A stretch of 51,200 nt of DNA from Alphaproteobacteria bacterium (GTDB taxonomy: Bacteria > Pseudomonadota > Alphaproteobacteria > Micavibrionales > Micavibrionaceae), in contig JAERIN010000007.1 of the NCBI GenBank assembly GCA_016757515.1, positions 1 to 51,200 on the forward strand. Direction: 5' to 3'. The first letter of the stretch is position 1. Every line of letters begins with the position of its first letter. The position numbers and the translations under genes are program-made. Below the pieces are notes generated by a model that saw only the letters and a program-made list of their open reading frames with translations, was not told the origin of the DNA and made no database searches. Below are positions 34,355-42,706 of this stretch, piece by piece.

Positions 34355-35575
34355 ATGCTCCGCAATGACACCTTCACAAGCCAGCCCGACGCCGGGGGGC
34401 ACTACGGCCAGGGCTGGGGCGGGCGGTATGTGGCCGAGACGCTGATGGCCCCGCTGCTGGAGGTGCAGGAGGCGTGGGAGGCGGCGAAACAAGACCCCGC
34501 GTTTTGGGCGGAGTACGAGGCCCTGGCGCGGGACTACATCGGCCGGCCCAGCCCCCTCTATTACGCCAAGGCCACGACCAGGGAGCTGGGCGGGGCGAAG
34601 GTGTACTTCAAGCGGGATGAGCTGAACCACACCGGGGCGCACAAGATAAATCACTGCGTGGGGCAGGCCCTCCTCGCCCGGCGCATGGGCAAGACCCGCA
34701 TCATCGCCGAGACCGGCGCGGGGCAGCACGGCGTGGCCACGGCCACGGTCTGCGCCCTGTTCAAGGTCCCGTGCGTCATCTACATGGGCGCGAAGGACAT
34801 GGAGCGGCAGGCGCCCAACGTCTTCCGCATGCGCCTTTTGGGCGCGGAGGTTCGGGCCGTGGAGGATGGCTCCCGCTCCCTGAAAGACGCGATGAACGCC
34901 GCGCTGCGGGACTGGGTAACCCACCCGCGCGAGACGTTTTACATCATAGGCACCGTGGCCGGCCCGCACCCGTACCCCGCTATGGTGCGGGACTTCCAGA
35001 GCGTGATAGGGCGCGAGACGCGCGCGCAGCTGGCCGAGCGGGAGGGCAAGGGGCCCGACACCCTGGTCGCGTGCATCGGCGGGGGCTCCAACGCCATGGG
35101 CCTATTCGCGGACTTCCTGGACGAGCCGGGCGTGCGCCTGGTGGGCGTGGAGGCCGCGGGCCTGGGCGTGGACAGCGGCAAGACCGCCGCGAGCATTGCC
35201 TCCGGCCGCGCGGGGGTGCTCCACGGGATGAAAAGCTGCTTCCTCCAGGACGCGGACGGGCAGATCACCGAGGCGCACTCTATATCGGCGGGCCTGGACT
35301 ACCCCGGCATTGGGCCGGAGCACGCGTTTTTGCACGAGAGCGGGCGCGTGGAGTACGCGAGCGTGACGGACGGCGAGGCGCTGGAGGCCTTTCAGGCCCT
35401 GGCGCGGCTGGAGGGGATCCTGCCCGCGCTGGAGCCCGCGCACGCCTTCGCGCACGTGATGAAACTCGCCCCGACCCTGCCGCCCGAGCACATTATGGTC
35501 ATGAACCTGTGCGGCCGGGGGGACAAGGACATCTTCACCGTGGCCGAGGCCCTGGGGCAGGGCATAGCGCCCTGA
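34355..35575 (+). CDS. trpB: Tryptophan synthase beta chain
   Basis: 406 residues, the usual length. The PLP lysine is K97 in [34 protein letters not shown] and LCGRGDKD are further TrpB motifs. It joins indole and serine to make tryptophan. trpA, which normally follows it, is absent from the window; an eroded copy of the trpB 3' end occurs about 1 kb downstream (36573-36622). AAGGA precedes the ATG. Confidence 0.95.
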   Translation: MLRNDTFTSQPDAGGHYGQGWGGRYVAETLMAPLLEVQEAWEAAKQDPAFWAEYEALARDYIGRPSPLYYAKATTRELGGAKVYFKRDELNHTGAHKINHCVGQALLARRMGKTRIIAETGAGQHGVATATVCALFKVPCVIYMGAKDMERQAPNVFRMRLLGAEVRAVEDGSRSLKDAMNAALRDWVTHPRETFYIIGTVAGPHPYPAMVRDFQSVIGRETRAQLAEREGKGPDTLVACIGGGSNAMGLFADFLDEPGVRLVGVEAAGLGVDSGKTAASIASGRAGVLHGMKSCFLQDADGQITEAHSISAGLDYPGIGPEHAFLHESGRVEYASVTDGEALEAFQALARLEGILPALEPAHAFAHVMKLAPTLPPEHIMVMNLCGRGDKDIFTVAEALGQGIAP

Positions 35576-35699
35576 TGTCTCGCAAAGGCCGGGGCGAGCC
35601 GACACACAAATATTTCAAGTTCCAGCAAGAATTATATTTTTGTTAATATCCCTGGCAGAAAATAGAGGAGTAAAGACAGCGAACTTTGGGTGTGCGGCG

Positions 35700-36524
35700 A
35701 TGGGTTTGTCTCAGGTGTTCTCTTGGTTTAGGGCTAGGCCTGTCCAGACCTTCATGGAGCGTCTTCCAGATCGGACACACCCTGCAATCGGCCGCTATAG
35801 ATCTATAAATCTTGCAAGATCGCTCCCTCAAACAAGTATTGCTCCCGAGAATCTGCCGCCCGTTCTGCGTGAACCTGTCCTTGCGGCCAGCGGACTCCGG
35901 GCGTCTGGAAGAGAAGATGAGGCTCTAGATATCCTTTTTAAGACTGCAAAATCTCATTTTATTGCTGAGGAGACAGATTGGCGTGATGAAGGTATTCCTA
36001 AATTGCAAGAATATTTGGATACAATAGAAAGCGGTCAAAAAGTTATTGGTGATTGTAGCACATTTATTAATCTGATTGACATGCTTGTTGGTTCGGCTGG
36101 CTTTGAACCACAAAAGAGAATTTTTATAAAGCTTTCTGATGCATCAATAAGTGTAGATGGCTTTACAGAAAGAGGAATTCATGATACCTATATTGTGGAG
36201 AATGTACCTGGGAGCGCGCCAGAATATACTATATTAGATGTTAATTTCGACTCTCCTGTTCCATTCCACGTTGGGAATGGAAGTGCCTATGGACACTCAA
36301 CATATGGACCAGGCGAGCGATCGGCAGTCACCTTGCGATTAGAGCAGATGACCATCATAGGCGATGCATCTGGATATGCAATATTTAACACAGAAAGATT
36401 TAAAGAAATTTCTGATTCCCTCACAGGCGAAGAAAACGTTCCGGCACCTCATCCTTTGCCAGGAACGGACATGCCCTTTGATCTTGGGCCGCCGCCGCGT
36501 TTTGACATGCCCGCTGTAAGATAA
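35700..36524 (+). CDS. AT-rich gene, transglutaminase-like candidate
   Basis: 274 residues. C119 (VIGDCSTF), H161 (RGIHDTYIVE) and D180 (TILDVNF) have the order and spacing of a transglutaminase/papain-type triad, with predicted beta strands around the last two. This is a motif match, not a proven family. There is no signal peptide, and the C-terminus is Pro-rich. Base composition is far more AT-rich than the flanking trpB and purF, so it was probably acquired. An upstream TTG (35640) is an alternative start. Confidence 0.65.
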   Translation: MGLSQVFSWFRARPVQTFMERLPDRTHPAIGRYRSINLARSLPQTSIAPENLPPVLREPVLAASGLRASGREDEALDILFKTAKSHFIAEETDWRDEGIPKLQEYLDTIESGQKVIGDCSTFINLIDMLVGSAGFEPQKRIFIKLSDASISVDGFTERGIHDTYIVENVPGSAPEYTILDVNFDSPVPFHVGNGSAYGHSTYGPGERSAVTLRLEQMTIIGDASGYAIFNTERFKEISDSLTGEENVPAPHPLPGTDMPFDLGPPPRFDMPAVR

Positions 36525-36572
36525 TTTTACTTTTCATTGTACCAAAAAAATATTTTTGTGAATTGTATGTTT

Positions 36573-36622
36573 ACGGTCATGAACCTCTGCGGCGCTGGGC
36601 CAAAGCATAGCGCCCTGATGAC
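36573..36622 (+). repeat. Degenerate copy of the trpB 3' end
   Basis: GGTCATGAACCTCTGCGGC, then (after an internal loss of about 40 bp relative to trpB) a match through CATAGCGCCCTGATG, copies the last codons and stop of trpB at 35505-35577. The two copies flank the AT-rich gene. Confidence 0.65.
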
Positions 36623-36675
36623 GCGCCAGAAAGCCTGGATTTCCCTGCGGGGCCGGTCTATGCTCCCCTCGCACC

Positions 36676-38139
36676 ATGGGTGACGGCTTTCACGACGAGT
36701 GCGGGGTCTTTGGCATCCAGGGCCACCCGGACGCAGCGGCCCTGGCCGCGCTGGGCCTCCACGCGCTCCAGCACCGGGGGCAGGAGGCCTGCGGGATCAT
36801 CACCCATGACGGCGCGCACTTCTGGGCCGAAAAGGCCCTGGGCCTGGTTTCTGAAGCCTTTGGGGACGCGCAGACCATAGACCGCCTGAAGGGCGACATG
36901 GCCATCGGGCACAACCGCTACGCCACCACGGGCGATGGGGCGCGCCGGAACGTGCAGCCGCTCTACGCAGACCTGGCCTCGGGCGGTTTTGCCCTCGCGC
37001 ACAACGGGAACCTGACCAACGCCATGGCCCTGCGCGCCTCTCTTGTCACAAACGGGGCGATTTTTCAGTCCACCAGCGACACGGAGGTCATCGTGCACCT
37101 TGTGGCCCTCTCCCGCGCGCGGGGCGGCCCTGCTGAGCGCCTGGCCGACGCGCTGCGCAAGGTGCAGGGGGCCTACTCCCTGGTGGCCATGGCGGGTGGG
37201 GAGGTCATCGGCGCGCGGGACCCCCTGGGCATCCGCCCCCTCACCCTGGGCCGCCTGGGAGACGCGCATGTGCTGGCCTCTGAGAGCTGTGCCCTGGACA
37301 TTATCGGGGCAGAGTGCGTGCGGGAAGTCGCCCCCGGGGAGATGGTGGTGCTGGGGCCCGGCGGCCTGAAGAGCCTCTTCCCCTTTGAGCGCACGGACAG
37401 GCCCAGATTTTGCGTGTTTGAGTATGTGTACTTCGCCCGCCCGGATAGCTTCATGGAGGGGCGCAGCGTCTACGCCGCGCGCAAGGCGATCGGTGCGGTC
37501 TTGGCCGCCGAGGCCCCGGTGCCGGGGGCGGACATCGTGGTCCCCGTTCCGGACAGCGGGACGCCTGCGGCTATAGGCTACGCCCAGGCCGCGGGCCTGC
37601 CCTTTGAGCTGGGCATCATCCGCAACCACTATGTGGGCCGGACGTTTATAGAGCCGGGGGCGGGGGTGCGGCACCTGGGGGTGAAGCTAAAGCACAACGC
37701 GAACAAGCGGTTTTTGAAGGACAAGAGCGTCGTACTGGTGGATGACTCCATCGTCCGGGGCACGACGTCCAAGAAGATTGTAGAGATGGTCCGGGCCGCC
37801 GGCGCGCGGGAGGTGCATATGCGCATCGCCTCACCGCCCACAGCGCACAGCTGCTTTTACGGCATAGACACACCGGCGTCTGCGGACCTCCTCGCGCACA
37901 CCATGGATACGGAGGGCATCCGGGCCATGATCGGCGCGGACAGCCTGGCTTATATATCGCTGGACGGGCTGTATAAGGCCGCGGGGCAGGCTGCGGGGCG
38001 GGACCCGCGTGCGCCCGCGTTCTGCGACGCGTGCTTCTCTGGCGACTACCCCGTGCCCCTGACGGACCACGCCGCGGGCCGGACGGGGGCGGAGGTGACG
38101 GGCCTCCTGCCCGGGCGGCGGGGCAAAAAGGGCGCATGA
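36676..38139 (+). CDS. purF: Amidophosphoribosyltransferase
   Basis: 487 residues. The N-terminal nucleophile is C9 in HDECGVFGI, exposed after removal of a short propeptide; the glutaminase domain continues with GHNRYATTG and AHNGNL. The C-terminal phosphoribosyltransferase domain has VVLVDDSIVRGTTSKKI, the PRPP motif. It starts purine synthesis. TATGCT (36659-36664) lies 11 nt before the ATG. The next gene overlaps its stop by 4 bp. Confidence 0.95.
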   Translation: MGDGFHDECGVFGIQGHPDAAALAALGLHALQHRGQEACGIITHDGAHFWAEKALGLVSEAFGDAQTIDRLKGDMAIGHNRYATTGDGARRNVQPLYADLASGGFALAHNGNLTNAMALRASLVTNGAIFQSTSDTEVIVHLVALSRARGGPAERLADALRKVQGAYSLVAMAGGEVIGARDPLGIRPLTLGRLGDAHVLASESCALDIIGAECVREVAPGEMVVLGPGGLKSLFPFERTDRPRFCVFEYVYFARPDSFMEGRSVYAARKAIGAVLAAEAPVPGADIVVPVPDSGTPAAIGYAQAAGLPFELGIIRNHYVGRTFIEPGAGVRHLGVKLKHNANKRFLKDKSVVLVDDSIVRGTTSKKIVEMVRAAGAREVHMRIASPPTAHSCFYGIDTPASADLLAHTMDTEGIRAMIGADSLAYISLDGLYKAAGQAAGRDPRAPAFCDACFSGDYPVPLTDHAAGRTGAEVTGLLPGRRGKKGA

Positions 38140-38633
38140 CGGGCGCGCGCCGGTTTTGGGTCGCCCTGGCCCAGGTTGTCCTCATCGCCGCGCCGGTGAC
38201 ATTCATTTACGGTGTCCCATCTTTGGCCTTTGCCCTAAAGGGCCTTGCGGACCTACTGACGCTCATGGGGTTTGGGCCAGACGCCGCGCGCGAGCGGCTT
38301 GCGTGGATTGCAGGCCTCCTGGAAGTGGCGGGCGTTTTAGCCCTCTTGGGCATCGCCGGGATGTGGGCCGCCTTTGTGTGCGGGCCGGTCCTCCGGCGCA
38401 GGGGCGGGCGCTGGGCCCAGGCCGTGGCGGGCCTCATCGCCTGCGGCATCGCGGCCACGGCCTGCGTGACCGGGTTTGGCGTCTTAAATATTGTGTACGC
38501 GAGCACCGCCAACGCAGATGGTGGCATCTTGGCATTTCTGCTAACTGTCTTGAGTGTGCCCTGGGCGCTGTCAGCCTATGGCGCGTGGCACATCCGCCTC
38601 CTCCTGTGTGCGCCCCGGCCCGGGGGCGCTTGA
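38136..38633 (+). CDS. Membrane protein, about four transmembrane helices
   Basis: 165 residues with hydrophobic segments near 7-33, 64-88, 98-120 and 125-155. The family is not recognised. It is coupled to purF by an ATGA overlap. The last codons (38617-38633) lie inside the 104-bp repeat, so the original C-terminus may have been replaced when that repeat was copied here. Confidence 0.65.
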   Translation: MTGARRFWVALAQVVLIAAPVTFIYGVPSLAFALKGLADLLTLMGFGPDAARERLAWIAGLLEVAGVLALLGIAGMWAAFVCGPVLRRRGGRWAQAVAGLIACGIAATACVTGFGVLNIVYASTANADGGILAFLLTVLSVPWALSAYGAWHIRLLLCAPRPGGA

Positions 38634-38720
38634 ACATCCCCGCAAAATGGTGCTGTGTGGCCCTATGCGCGCGGCTGTGTTCCTGATGCTGTTCTGTCTG
38701 GCCCTGGCCCCACCCGCGCG
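38617..38720 (+). repeat. 104-bp inverted repeat, copy B
   Basis: Identical to the reverse complement of 33408-33511. It carries an ATG and the signal-peptide code of the secreted-protein gene out of context. It ends exactly where the transposase remnant begins. Confidence 0.9.
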
Positions 38721-38854
38721 TCCGCGCCGAGCGCGCCATCGGGCGCATGAAACGCTTTCGCATCCTGTCCGACCGCTGGCGCTACCCCCGCGCGGCGCAC
38801 AGCGCAGTCTTTTCCATCATCGCCAGCATCACCAACCTCATGGCCGGCTTCTAG
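38720..38854 (+). pseudogene. C-terminal remnant of an IS transposase (DDE type)
   Basis: 44 codons ending in TAG. The peptide reads VRAERAIGRMKRFRIL, then HSAVFSIIASITNLMAGF, which matches the last part of IS5-group/DDE_4 transposases. There is no N-terminus, terminal repeat or target duplication, so it cannot move. Confidence 0.7.
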
Positions 38855-38950
38855 GCAGCCAAGCGCCCGGAGCCCCTGCGCCTCATGGTGAGTTGGGAGT
38901 GAGGCCCGACTTTCGCAAGGGGTCTATTTGTGTGTAGAGGTCGTCAGACA

Positions 38951-39012
38951 TGGTGCGGGCGGGGGGACTCGAACCCCCACGGGCTTGCGCCCAGCGGATT
39001 TTAAGTCCTGCC
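38951..39012 (-). other. 3' fragment of tRNA-Leu (TAA), probable old attachment site
   Basis: On the minus strand it has an anticodon loop CTTAAAA (anticodon TAA), 3' anticodon stem TCCGC, a long variable arm (TGGGC-GCAA-GCCCG), a perfect T arm and an encoded CCA. The 5' half is missing: the sequence upstream has no D arm or acceptor strand, and the 5' anticodon stem only partly pairs. Elements that integrate into a tRNA leave such 3' pieces. I find no integrase gene here. Confidence 0.75.
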
Positions 39013-39247
39013 AATACCGTAAATCACAAAAAACCGCAAAACAAAACAAAAAGTAAATCAGCGCTTTAGGCTTTTCTCCCTTTTGCAGAATGCGGCCCTG
39101 TTTTGCCGTTTTTTGCCCCTCAGTGCCCCATGAGTGCCCCAAGAAAACCCCCTTATTTCGGCCTGTTCCAGCTGTTCTCAAAAAGACTGCAAGAGGAATC
39201 TGGGGTGGTGGCGCGGCACCGTTCCGACCCCTGCCCAGAGGTCAACA
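39013..39247. other. Non-coding AT-richer gap next to the tRNA fragment
   Basis: No convincing gene. The stretch has runs of A and several GTGCCCC-type repeats (near 39121-39140). It looks like the att-flanking DNA of an integrated element. Confidence 0.4.
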
Positions 39248-39276
39248 TTGAAAACGGGCCATGCGTGGGGTAGCGT
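39248..39276 (+). promoter_or_regulatory. Leaderless-type promoter at the head of the polysaccharide cluster
   Basis: TTGAAA (39248-39253), a 17-nt spacer and TAGCGT (39271-39276), then 8 nt to the GTG at 39285. Confidence 0.55.
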
Positions 39277-39284
39277 GCCCGCCC

Positions 39285-40475
39285 GTGCACATCCTTCTCA
39301 CGCATGGCCTCTACGCGCCGCAGGTCTATGGCGGGTCGGAGCGATCTCTGCAGCACCTGGCCGAGGCGCTGGCCGCCCTGGGGCGCAGGGTCAGCGTGGT
39401 GGTGCAGGGCCCACCGCGCCTACCCGAGCGGGAGGCGATGAACGGCGTGGGAGTCGCGCGCATTCGGCAGGGCTTTCCTTGGGGCCTGCCTTCACCGCAG
39501 GGGCTGTCGTTCACCAGAAGGTTTGCGCGCCGGGTCCTTGGGCCTTGGAGACCCGACCTCACGGCGGCCTATCTGGAGCGCATCGCGGCCCTGCGCCCCG
39601 ATATCGTGAACACCAATTTCGGCGGCGACCTGGGGCGCCTGTGGGCTGGGGTACGGGCCCTGGGCATCCCGGTCGTGCACACCCTGCGCACGCACAAACT
39701 CCTGTGCCTGCGGGGCAACATGGCCCGCGATGGGGGCCCCTGCCCCCGGCCCTGCCCGGCGTGCGTGGCGGGCTGTGCGGCGTGGCGGGAGGCTGGGGCA
39801 CAGCACCTGTCCGGAGTGATTGGCATCAGCCGCTATATCCTGGAGGCGCACAAGGCCGCAGGCTGGGCCCCCGGTGCGCCTATGCAGGTTATTCCCAACG
39901 CCGTGCCCGCCGTGCTCGCGCCAACGCCTAGGCCCCCACCGGCGGTGCCGCTGCGCCTGGGCTACCTGGGCCGCCTGATACCGGAAAAGGGGGCCGGGCG
40001 CCTTCTGGAGGCGGCCCTGGGCCTAGGCCCCCGTGTGACTGTGGCCATAGCGGGCCAGGGCCCCCGGGACTATGTGGCCCACCTCACCCGCCGCTACGCC
40101 CGGCCCGACGTGTGGTTTGCGGGCTTCCAAGACCCCGGCGCGTTCCTGGCCCAGGTGGACGTTTTGGCCATGCCCTCCCTGTTTCCCGAGCCCTTCGGGC
40201 GCGGGGCCATAGAGGCGTTTGCCCATGGCGTGCCGGTCCTGGCCGCGCGCACGGGGGGCCTGCCCGAGGTCGTGGACGAGTCCACGGGGTGGCTCTTTGA
40301 CCCCTACGACCCTGCGGACCTTGCGCGGTGCATCGCGGACATCCTGGACACGGGGCCGGACGCCTGGCGCGCACGGCAGGGTGCGTGCCTCGCCGCCGCG
40401 CAGCGCTATAGCCCTGAGCGCGTGGCGCGGGCAACGCTGGATTTTTATGAAGCCGTGCTGCGGGGGGACATATAG
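39285..40475 (+). CDS. Glycosyltransferase family 4
   Basis: 396 residues. The N-terminal HILLTHGLYAPQVYGGSER is the acceptor-side start of a GT-B fold, and the C-terminal PSLFPEPFGRGAIEAFAHG with the E-x7-E pattern binds the nucleotide sugar. It transfers a sugar to a growing surface glycan. A Cys-rich loop (CPRPCPACVAGC, near residue 150) is unusual for GT4 and common to a clade that may bind a metal. The GTG start is chosen over the ATG at 39261 because the first beta strand begins there and a promoter ends 8 nt upstream. Confidence 0.87.
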   Translation: MHILLTHGLYAPQVYGGSERSLQHLAEALAALGRRVSVVVQGPPRLPEREAMNGVGVARIRQGFPWGLPSPQGLSFTRRFARRVLGPWRPDLTAAYLERIAALRPDIVNTNFGGDLGRLWAGVRALGIPVVHTLRTHKLLCLRGNMARDGGPCPRPCPACVAGCAAWREAGAQHLSGVIGISRYILEAHKAAGWAPGAPMQVIPNAVPAVLAPTPRPPPAVPLRLGYLGRLIPEKGAGRLLEAALGLGPRVTVAIAGQGPRDYVAHLTRRYARPDVWFAGFQDPGAFLAQVDVLAMPSLFPEPFGRGAIEAFAHGVPVLAARTGGLPEVVDESTGWLFDPYDPADLARCIADILDTGPDAWRARQGACLAAAQRYSPERVARATLDFYEAVLRGDI

Positions 40476-41288
40476 ATGCGCTTTCTCACCCCCGCCCAGC
40501 GCAAGCGCCTCCTTTGGGCCTATAGGCTCTGCCCCGCCTCCCCATGGTACCGGGCCGCGCGAGCCCGGCTGTGCGCCGCCCGGCCCCTGGTCAGCATCCT
40601 TGTGCCCACCTTCAACCGCGCCGACATGATCGGGCCCGCCGTGGAGTCCCTCCTGGCCCAGTCCTGGCGGCACATAGAGGTCCTGGTCATAGACGATGGG
40701 AGCACGGACGAGACCCCCGCCGTTGTGGAGGGCCTCGCCCGCCGGGACGAACGCGTGCGCCCCTTGCGCCTGCCCGCGAACGTGGGCACCTACGCCGCCC
40801 TCAACCACGGCCTGGCCGCCGCACAGGGGCAATTCTTCACCACCCACGGCTCCGACGATCGCGCCCACCGACGGCGCGTGGAGGTGCACCTGTTGCCCTT
40901 CTTCGCCGCGCCCGCGCCCGTGGCCACCGCGACCGACTACATCCGCGCGCCCTCTGACCGGGCCTGGGCCGACCGCCGCCGCTGCCTGTGCCTCATGATC
41001 GACCGCGCGCGGATGCTGGAGGCCGTAGGGGGATATGACCCCGTCCGCAGGGGCGGGGACTTTGAACTCTATGAGCGCTTGAAGGTCGCCTTTGGCCCCC
41101 GCGCCGTCACGCACATCCCCCGCGTCCTGTACTACGCCCTGGCCCACGCCGGGAGCCTAACCAGCGACTCCGACATCGCCGCCGGGCACCTGTCTGCCGA
41201 GCGGCAGGCGTACATAGAGCACTTCCGCGCCTGGCATGCAGCAGAGCTGGCCGCCGGGCGGTTGCCCCACCGGCCGCTTCGTGAATAA
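40476..41288 (+). CDS. Glycosyltransferase family 2
   Basis: 270 residues. VSILVPTFNRADMIGPAV starts the GT-A fold; VLVIDDGSTDET binds the nucleotide, and THGSDDRAHRRR stands where the DxD metal motif should be. Its ATG directly follows the stop of the GT4 gene, so they are co-translated. The sugar is unknown. Confidence 0.88.
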   Translation: MRFLTPAQRKRLLWAYRLCPASPWYRAARARLCAARPLVSILVPTFNRADMIGPAVESLLAQSWRHIEVLVIDDGSTDETPAVVEGLARRDERVRPLRLPANVGTYAALNHGLAAAQGQFFTTHGSDDRAHRRRVEVHLLPFFAAPAPVATATDYIRAPSDRAWADRRRCLCLMIDRARMLEAVGGYDPVRRGGDFELYERLKVAFGPRAVTHIPRVLYYALAHAGSLTSDSDIAAGHLSAERQAYIEHFRAWHAAELAAGRLPHRPLRE

Positions 41289-41293
41289 GTCCC

Positions 41294-41323
41294 TTGACGC
41301 CCCACGCGTGCACCGCCTATCAC
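41294..41323 (+). promoter_or_regulatory. Leaderless-type promoter of the wbpA-like gene
   Basis: TTGACG (41294-41299), an 18-nt spacer and TATCAC (41318-41323), then 7 nt to the ATG at 41331. There is no Shine-Dalgarno sequence. Confidence 0.65.
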
Positions 41324-41330
41324 CCCCTGT

Positions 41331-42695
41331 ATGCACAAGGGCGCACAATTACAGGTGGTGGAGGGGGGCGCGTGCGACCCCTACGCCGCCCTGAAGGCCA
41401 AGGTAGAGACGCAGCAGATCACCATCGGGGTCATCGGCCTGGGCTACGTCGGCCTGCCCCTGTCCATCGCGGCGGTGCGCGGGGGCGTGTCCGTCTTGGG
41501 CTTTGACATCGCCAAATCCCGCGTGGACATGCTCAACCAGGGCGGATCGTTCCTAAAAACCATCGGCGCGGAGGCCGTGCAGGGTATGGTGGACAGCGGG
41601 CGGTTTGAGGCCACGGCCACCATGGCCCGCCTGTCGGAGCCCGATATCCTGATTATTTGTGTCCCCACGCCCCTGTCGCGCAACAGGGAACCGGACCTGA
41701 CCCACGTGCGCACCACGGCCGAGACCATCGCGCAGCACCTCCGCCCGGGGCAGTTGGTGTGCCTGGAGTCCACAACCTACCCCGGCACCACGGACGAGGT
41801 CATCCGGACCATACTGGAGCGCAGCGGCCTGCGCTCGGGCGAGGATTTTTTCCTGGCCTACTCCCCCGAGCGGGAGGACCCCGGCAACCTGCGCTTTTCC
41901 ACCGGCACCATCCCCAAGGTCGTGGGCGGCCAGGGGGAGAGAGCCACGGAGCTGGCCACCGCCGTCTATAGCCTGTTCATAGACAAGGTCGTGCCCGCGT
42001 CCAGCGAGCGCGTGGCCGAGGCCGTGAAGCTGACCGAAAACATCTTCCGCTCCGTCAACATCGCCCTTGTGAACGAACTAAAGGTCATATTCGGCCAGAT
42101 GGGCATTGACGTCTGGGAGGTCATTGAGGCCGCGAAGACCAAGCCCTTTGGCTACATGCCCTTCTACCCCGGCCCGGGCCTGGGCGGGCACTGCATCCCC
42201 GTGGATCCCTTCTACCTGACCTGGAAGGCGCGGGAGTACGGCATCTCCACCCGGTTCATAGAGCTGGCCGGGGAGATCAACCGCGCCATGCCCGCCCACG
42301 TGGCGCAGGCCACCGCCGATGCCCTGAACCGCCACCTCGCCAGGGCCCTGAACGGCGCGCGCGTCCTGGTCGTCGGCGTGGCGTACAAGCGGGACATAGA
42401 CGACTGGCGCGAGAGCCCGGCGCTGGACGTCATCCGGCACCTGCGCGCGGCGCAGGCGCGGGTGGACTACCACGACCCCCATATACCGGTGCTGGACGCC
42501 GAGGCCCTGGGCGGAAAGATGCAGGGCGTGGCCTGGGACCTGGCGGCCCTGGCGGCCTATGACGCGGCCGTCGTGTGCACGGATCACAGCGATATAGATT
42601 GGCAGGCCCTGGCCAACGCCGTGCCCCTGGTGATAGACACCCGCAACGCCCTGGCCGGGGTGGAGGCCGCGCGGGGCGTGGTGGTGAAGGCTTAG
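41331..42695 (+). CDS. wbpA: UDP-N-acetylglucosamine 6-dehydrogenase, WbpA-like
   Basis: 454 residues. NAD motif IGVIGLGYVGLPLS, the VPTPL loop, YSPEREDPG, and the catalytic cysteine in GPGLGGHCIPVDPFYL are all present; VVGVAYKRDIDDWRESPA is the C-terminal UDP-binding part. The YSPEREDPG and HCIPVDPFY forms are those of the WbpA/WbpO group, not UDP-glucose dehydrogenase. It oxidises UDP-GlcNAc to the uronic acid, the first step of UDP-ManNAc3NAcA synthesis. All four later enzymes are encoded downstream. Confidence 0.88.
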   Translation: MHKGAQLQVVEGGACDPYAALKAKVETQQITIGVIGLGYVGLPLSIAAVRGGVSVLGFDIAKSRVDMLNQGGSFLKTIGAEAVQGMVDSGRFEATATMARLSEPDILIICVPTPLSRNREPDLTHVRTTAETIAQHLRPGQLVCLESTTYPGTTDEVIRTILERSGLRSGEDFFLAYSPEREDPGNLRFSTGTIPKVVGGQGERATELATAVYSLFIDKVVPASSERVAEAVKLTENIFRSVNIALVNELKVIFGQMGIDVWEVIEAAKTKPFGYMPFYPGPGLGGHCIPVDPFYLTWKAREYGISTRFIELAGEINRAMPAHVAQATADALNRHLARALNGARVLVVGVAYKRDIDDWRESPALDVIRHLRAAQARVDYHDPHIPVLDAEALGGKMQGVAWDLAALAAYDAAVVCTDHSDIDWQALANAVPLVIDTRNALAGVEAARGVVVKA

Positions 42696-42706
42696 GGGGC
42701 AGCATC

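Noticed and set aside
34129-36524. An intact trpFBA operon around trpB
   Set aside because: trpF and trpA are not found; the genes on either side are hicB and an AT-rich gene.
36658-37674. Long minus-strand open frame opposite purF
   Set aside because: Shadow of purF; no recognisable protein features.
40023-41147. Long minus-strand open frame opposite two glycosyltransferases
   Set aside because: Shadow in GC-rich coding DNA; product is Gly/His/Arg-rich and lacks motifs.
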